Assembly: GCF_048282545.1 (NCBI RefSeq)
Contig: NZ_CP182485.1
Location: 496,001-560,000 of the forward strand
Origin: Opacimonas immobilis
GTDB lineage: Bacteria; Pseudomonadota; Gammaproteobacteria; Enterobacterales; Alteromonadaceae
Length of the DNA stretch: 64,000 nt
Reading direction: 5' to 3'
The number at the start of each line of letters is the position of its first letter. Position 1 is the first letter of the stretch. The position numbers were made by a program, and so were the translations under genes. The notes under the pieces were generated by a model. The model made no database searches. It saw nothing but the letters and a program-made list of their open reading frames with translations, and was not told where the DNA came from. Below are positions 61,889 to 64,000 of this stretch, one piece after another.

Positions 61889-63736
61889 TTAGATATCTTC
61901 TACCTTACTTGGATCGCGGACCGCGCCTTGGTCAGCACTGGTTGCCAACATCGCGAAAGTACGCAATGCAAGTGATACTTTTCGATCACGATTAACTGGC
62001 TTATAAGGACGTTCACGTGCCTCCATTGCCACGCGACGCGCCTCTAACTCGGCATCGGATAACGCAACATTTAAAGTGCGGTTCGGGATATCGATTTCGA
62101 TCGTATCGCCGTTTTCGACCAATGCCAAGCCACCACCAGAGGCGGCTTCTGGAGAACAATGACCAATAGAAAGGCCAGAGGTACCACCGGAGAAACGACC
62201 ATCTGTGATCAAGGCACACTCTTTGCCAAGACCTTTGGATTTGAGATACGAGGTGGGATAGAGCATTTCTTGCATACCTGGACCTCCTTTGGGGCCTTCA
62301 TAGCGAATGACTACGACATCACCTGATTTGACCTCATCATTGAGAATACCTGCAACGGCATCGTCTTGATCTTCATAGACACGCGCAGGTCCGGTAAATT
62401 TCCAAATCGACTCATCCACACCAGCGGTTTTAACAATACAGCCGCGCTCAGCAAGATTACCAAACAACACTGCCAAACCACCTTCTTGTGAATAAGCGTG
62501 TTCCACTGAGCGAATACAGCCATTTTCACGGTCGGTATCAGCTTCATCCCAGCGGCAATCTTGACTAAATGCCTTAGTGGTGCGGATTCCAGCTGGGCCG
62601 GCTCGGTAAAATTTGTCCGCATCTGGATTATCCACAGTGATATCCATAGAGGCGATTACTTCAGCCATCGGCTTGCCCAGTACGTGGTGCGCATCGCCGT
62701 GCAATAAACCGGCTTTGTGTAATTCGTTCAAAATCGCCATTACGCCACCGGCACGGTGTACGTCTTCCATGTGGTACTTAGGTGTGGCTGGCGCGACTTT
62801 TGATAGATGCGGGACTCTGCGCGACAAACGGTCGATATCATCCATCGTAAACGGTACTTCACCCTCAATCGCAGCGGCCAACAAATGCAAGATCGTATTG
62901 GTTGAACCGCCCATGGCAATGTCTAAGCTCATGGCATTTTCAAACGCATTAAAGTTGGCAATATTGCGTGGCAGTGCCGTTTCATCGTCGTCACCATACC
63001 AACGCTGGCATAACTTAACAATTTCTTTACCGGCTTGGATAAAGAGCTGTTCGCGATCGGCGTGAGTGGCAAGCATCGAACCATTGCCTGGCAAGGATAA
63101 ACCTAACGCTTCGGTCAAACAGTTCATTGAGTTTGCCGTGAACATGCCTGAGCACGAACCACAAGTCGGGCACGCTGAGCGTTCGATTTCTTCTGAATCG
63201 GTATCGGATACTTTATCATCTGCCGCGGCCACCATAGCATCGACTAAGTCCAGCTTTATGATTTGATCAGAAAGCTTAGTTTTCCCAGCTTCCATTGGAC
63301 CACCTGATACGAAGATCACAGGGATATTTAAGCGCATGGCTGCCATGAGCATTCCCGGTGTGATTTTATCGCAGTTAGAAATACAGACCAAGGCATCGGC
63401 ACAATGCGCATTACACATATATTCCACCGCGTCGGCAATGACTTCTCTTGATGGTAACGAGTACAACATACCAGCATGGCCCATGGCAATACCATCATCC
63501 ACTGCAATGGTGTTGAACTCTTTAGCCACACCGCCAGCTTCTTCAATGCTACGGGCGACCAATTGTCCCAGATCTTTTAAGTGCACATGCCCAGGTACAA
63601 ATTGAGTAAAGGAATTCGCAACCGCTATGATGGGCTTGCCAAAATCCCCATCCTTCATTCCTGTGGCGCGCCATAATGCACGGGCACCGGCCATATTGCG
63701 ACCTTGAGTCGTTGTTGCTGAACGTAGTTTAGGCAT
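61889..63736 (-). CDS. ilvD: Dihydroxy-acid dehydratase
   Basis: 615 aa Fe-S enzyme of the isoleucine/valine pathway. Cluster ligands are in SNCDKITPGM (about 122) and CPTCGSCSGMFTANSMNCL (about 193-211). The C-terminal part shows ITDGRFSGGTSGLSIGHCSPEA. It converts dihydroxy-acids to 2-keto acids, the substrates of IlvE. Located between ilvE and ilvA in one operon. Confidence 0.97.
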   Translation of the reverse strand: MPKLRSATTTQGRNMAGARALWRATGMKDGDFGKPIIAVANSFTQFVPGHVHLKDLGQLVARSIEEAGGVAKEFNTIAVDDGIAMGHAGMLYSLPSREVIADAVEYMCNAHCADALVCISNCDKITPGMLMAAMRLNIPVIFVSGGPMEAGKTKLSDQIIKLDLVDAMVAAADDKVSDTDSEEIERSACPTCGSCSGMFTANSMNCLTEALGLSLPGNGSMLATHADREQLFIQAGKEIVKLCQRWYGDDDETALPRNIANFNAFENAMSLDIAMGGSTNTILHLLAAAIEGEVPFTMDDIDRLSRRVPHLSKVAPATPKYHMEDVHRAGGVMAILNELHKAGLLHGDAHHVLGKPMAEVIASMDITVDNPDADKFYRAGPAGIRTTKAFSQDCRWDEADTDRENGCIRSVEHAYSQEGGLAVLFGNLAERGCIVKTAGVDESIWKFTGPARVYEDQDDAVAGILNDEVKSGDVVVIRYEGPKGGPGMQEMLYPTSYLKSKGLGKECALITDGRFSGGTSGLSIGHCSPEAASGGGLALVENGDTIEIDIPNRTLNVALSDAELEARRVAMEARERPYKPVNRDRKVSLALRTFAMLATSADQGAVRDPSKVEDI

Positions 63737-63758
63737 TGCTATTACTCTTTTTTAAAAC

Positions 63759-64000
63759 TTATTTATATACGGGTGTTAACCAATTCCACTTGTCTTCGGT
63801 GGTACCGTTAAACAAGCCGAAAAACATATCTTGCACTTCTTTCGTGATGGGACCGCGACCGCCGTTGCCAACGGCAATGCCATCCACACTGCGGACTGGC
63901 GTGACTTCAGCTGCGGTGCCACACATAAAGATTTCATCAGCAAGATACATGGATTCACGCGGAATATTTTCTTCGCGAATTTCATAGCCTAATTCTTTGA
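63759..64000 (-). CDS. ilvE: Branched-chain amino acid aminotransferase, 5' part outside the window
   Basis: About 80 C-terminal residues are visible: ELGYEIREENIPRESMYLAD, then EIFMCGTAAEVTPVRSVDG and GPITKEVQ. The E-FMCGTAAEVTPV block is the IlvE signature near the PLP-binding and substrate region. It transfers amino groups in Ile, Val and Leu synthesis. Its stop lies 22 bases before the ilvD start. It reads in from the right edge. Confidence 0.94.
   Translation of the reverse strand, partial: KELGYEIREENIPRESMYLADEIFMCGTAAEVTPVRSVDGIAVGNGGRGPITKEVQDMFFGLFNGTTEDKWNWLTPVYK

Noticed and set aside
62613..63065. 150-aa plus-strand frame inside ilvD
   Set aside because: Antisense to intact ilvD, including its Fe-S region; no independent support.

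Overview
The window reads as ordinary, gene-dense chromosome of a marine-type gammaproteobacterium, most likely in the Alteromonadales (Alteromonas/Glaciecola-like). This is inferred from the gene set and gene neighbourhoods: prmA-dusB-fis-purHD, ompR-envZ, hslO-hslR beside a gspC-N operon, yrfG/nudE/cysQ, yheSTUV/slyX/fkpA, greB-tex, an aa3-type cytochrome c oxidase cluster, lexA/plsB and ilvEDA. I see no tRNA, rRNA, insertion sequence, prophage or CRISPR array. Codon use looks even, and the DNA looks vertically inherited apart from one decayed gene.

Layout. 1-4.3 kb: tail of a HiPIP gene, a secreted S10 carboxypeptidase, prmA, dusB-fis. 4.3-8.3 kb: purH-purD with a strong terminator, then a PrkB-type phosphoribulokinase. 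8.4-11.8 kb: ompR-envZ converging on hslO/hslR. 11.9-23.3 kb: a complete type II secretion operon, gspC to gspN, with start/stop overlaps or short gaps throughout. 23.3-32.6 kb: a receiver-GGDEF protein, yrfG, nudE-cysQ, the translationally coupled yheS-TIGR02444-yheT-yheU operon, yheV, slyX, two small membrane proteins, a GIY-YIG protein with a small upstream lipoprotein-like frame, and fkpA. 32.7-43.4 kb: a hybrid histidine kinase, an unlisted 56-aa Phd/YefM-like protein, greB, a SMUG2-like glycosylase, tex, bioH, a ComF/GntX protein and a large M14 peptidase. 43.4-47.4 kb: nfuA behind a near-consensus IscR type 1 site, a MATE transporter, the frameshifted remnant of a bile-acid:sodium-symporter-family gene, and a polysaccharide deacetylase. 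47.4-56 kb: the aa3 oxidase cluster with its haem A and copper assembly factors. 56-64 kb: lexA with two LexA boxes, plsB, a MipA/OmpV protein, and ilvE-ilvD-ilvA.

How the genes work together. The T2SS operon supplies the inner-membrane platform, pseudopilus, ATPase and outer-membrane secretin; the prepilin peptidase must lie elsewhere. The signal-bearing S10 and M14 peptidases and the deacetylase are the kind of exported enzymes such cells make, but nothing here ties them to that machine. The respiratory cluster encodes three structural subunits plus Cox11, SURF1, SCO1, a second SCO-like CX3C protein, and haem O and haem A synthases.

No clearly new multi-gene system stands out. The items most worth a second look are the orphan Phd/YefM-like gene, the symporter pseudogene, the IscR and LexA sites, the second SCO-like protein, the SMUG2-like gene between greB and tex, the paired AGAC/GTCT dyads before gspC, and several short unrecognised membrane or lipoprotein-like frames.
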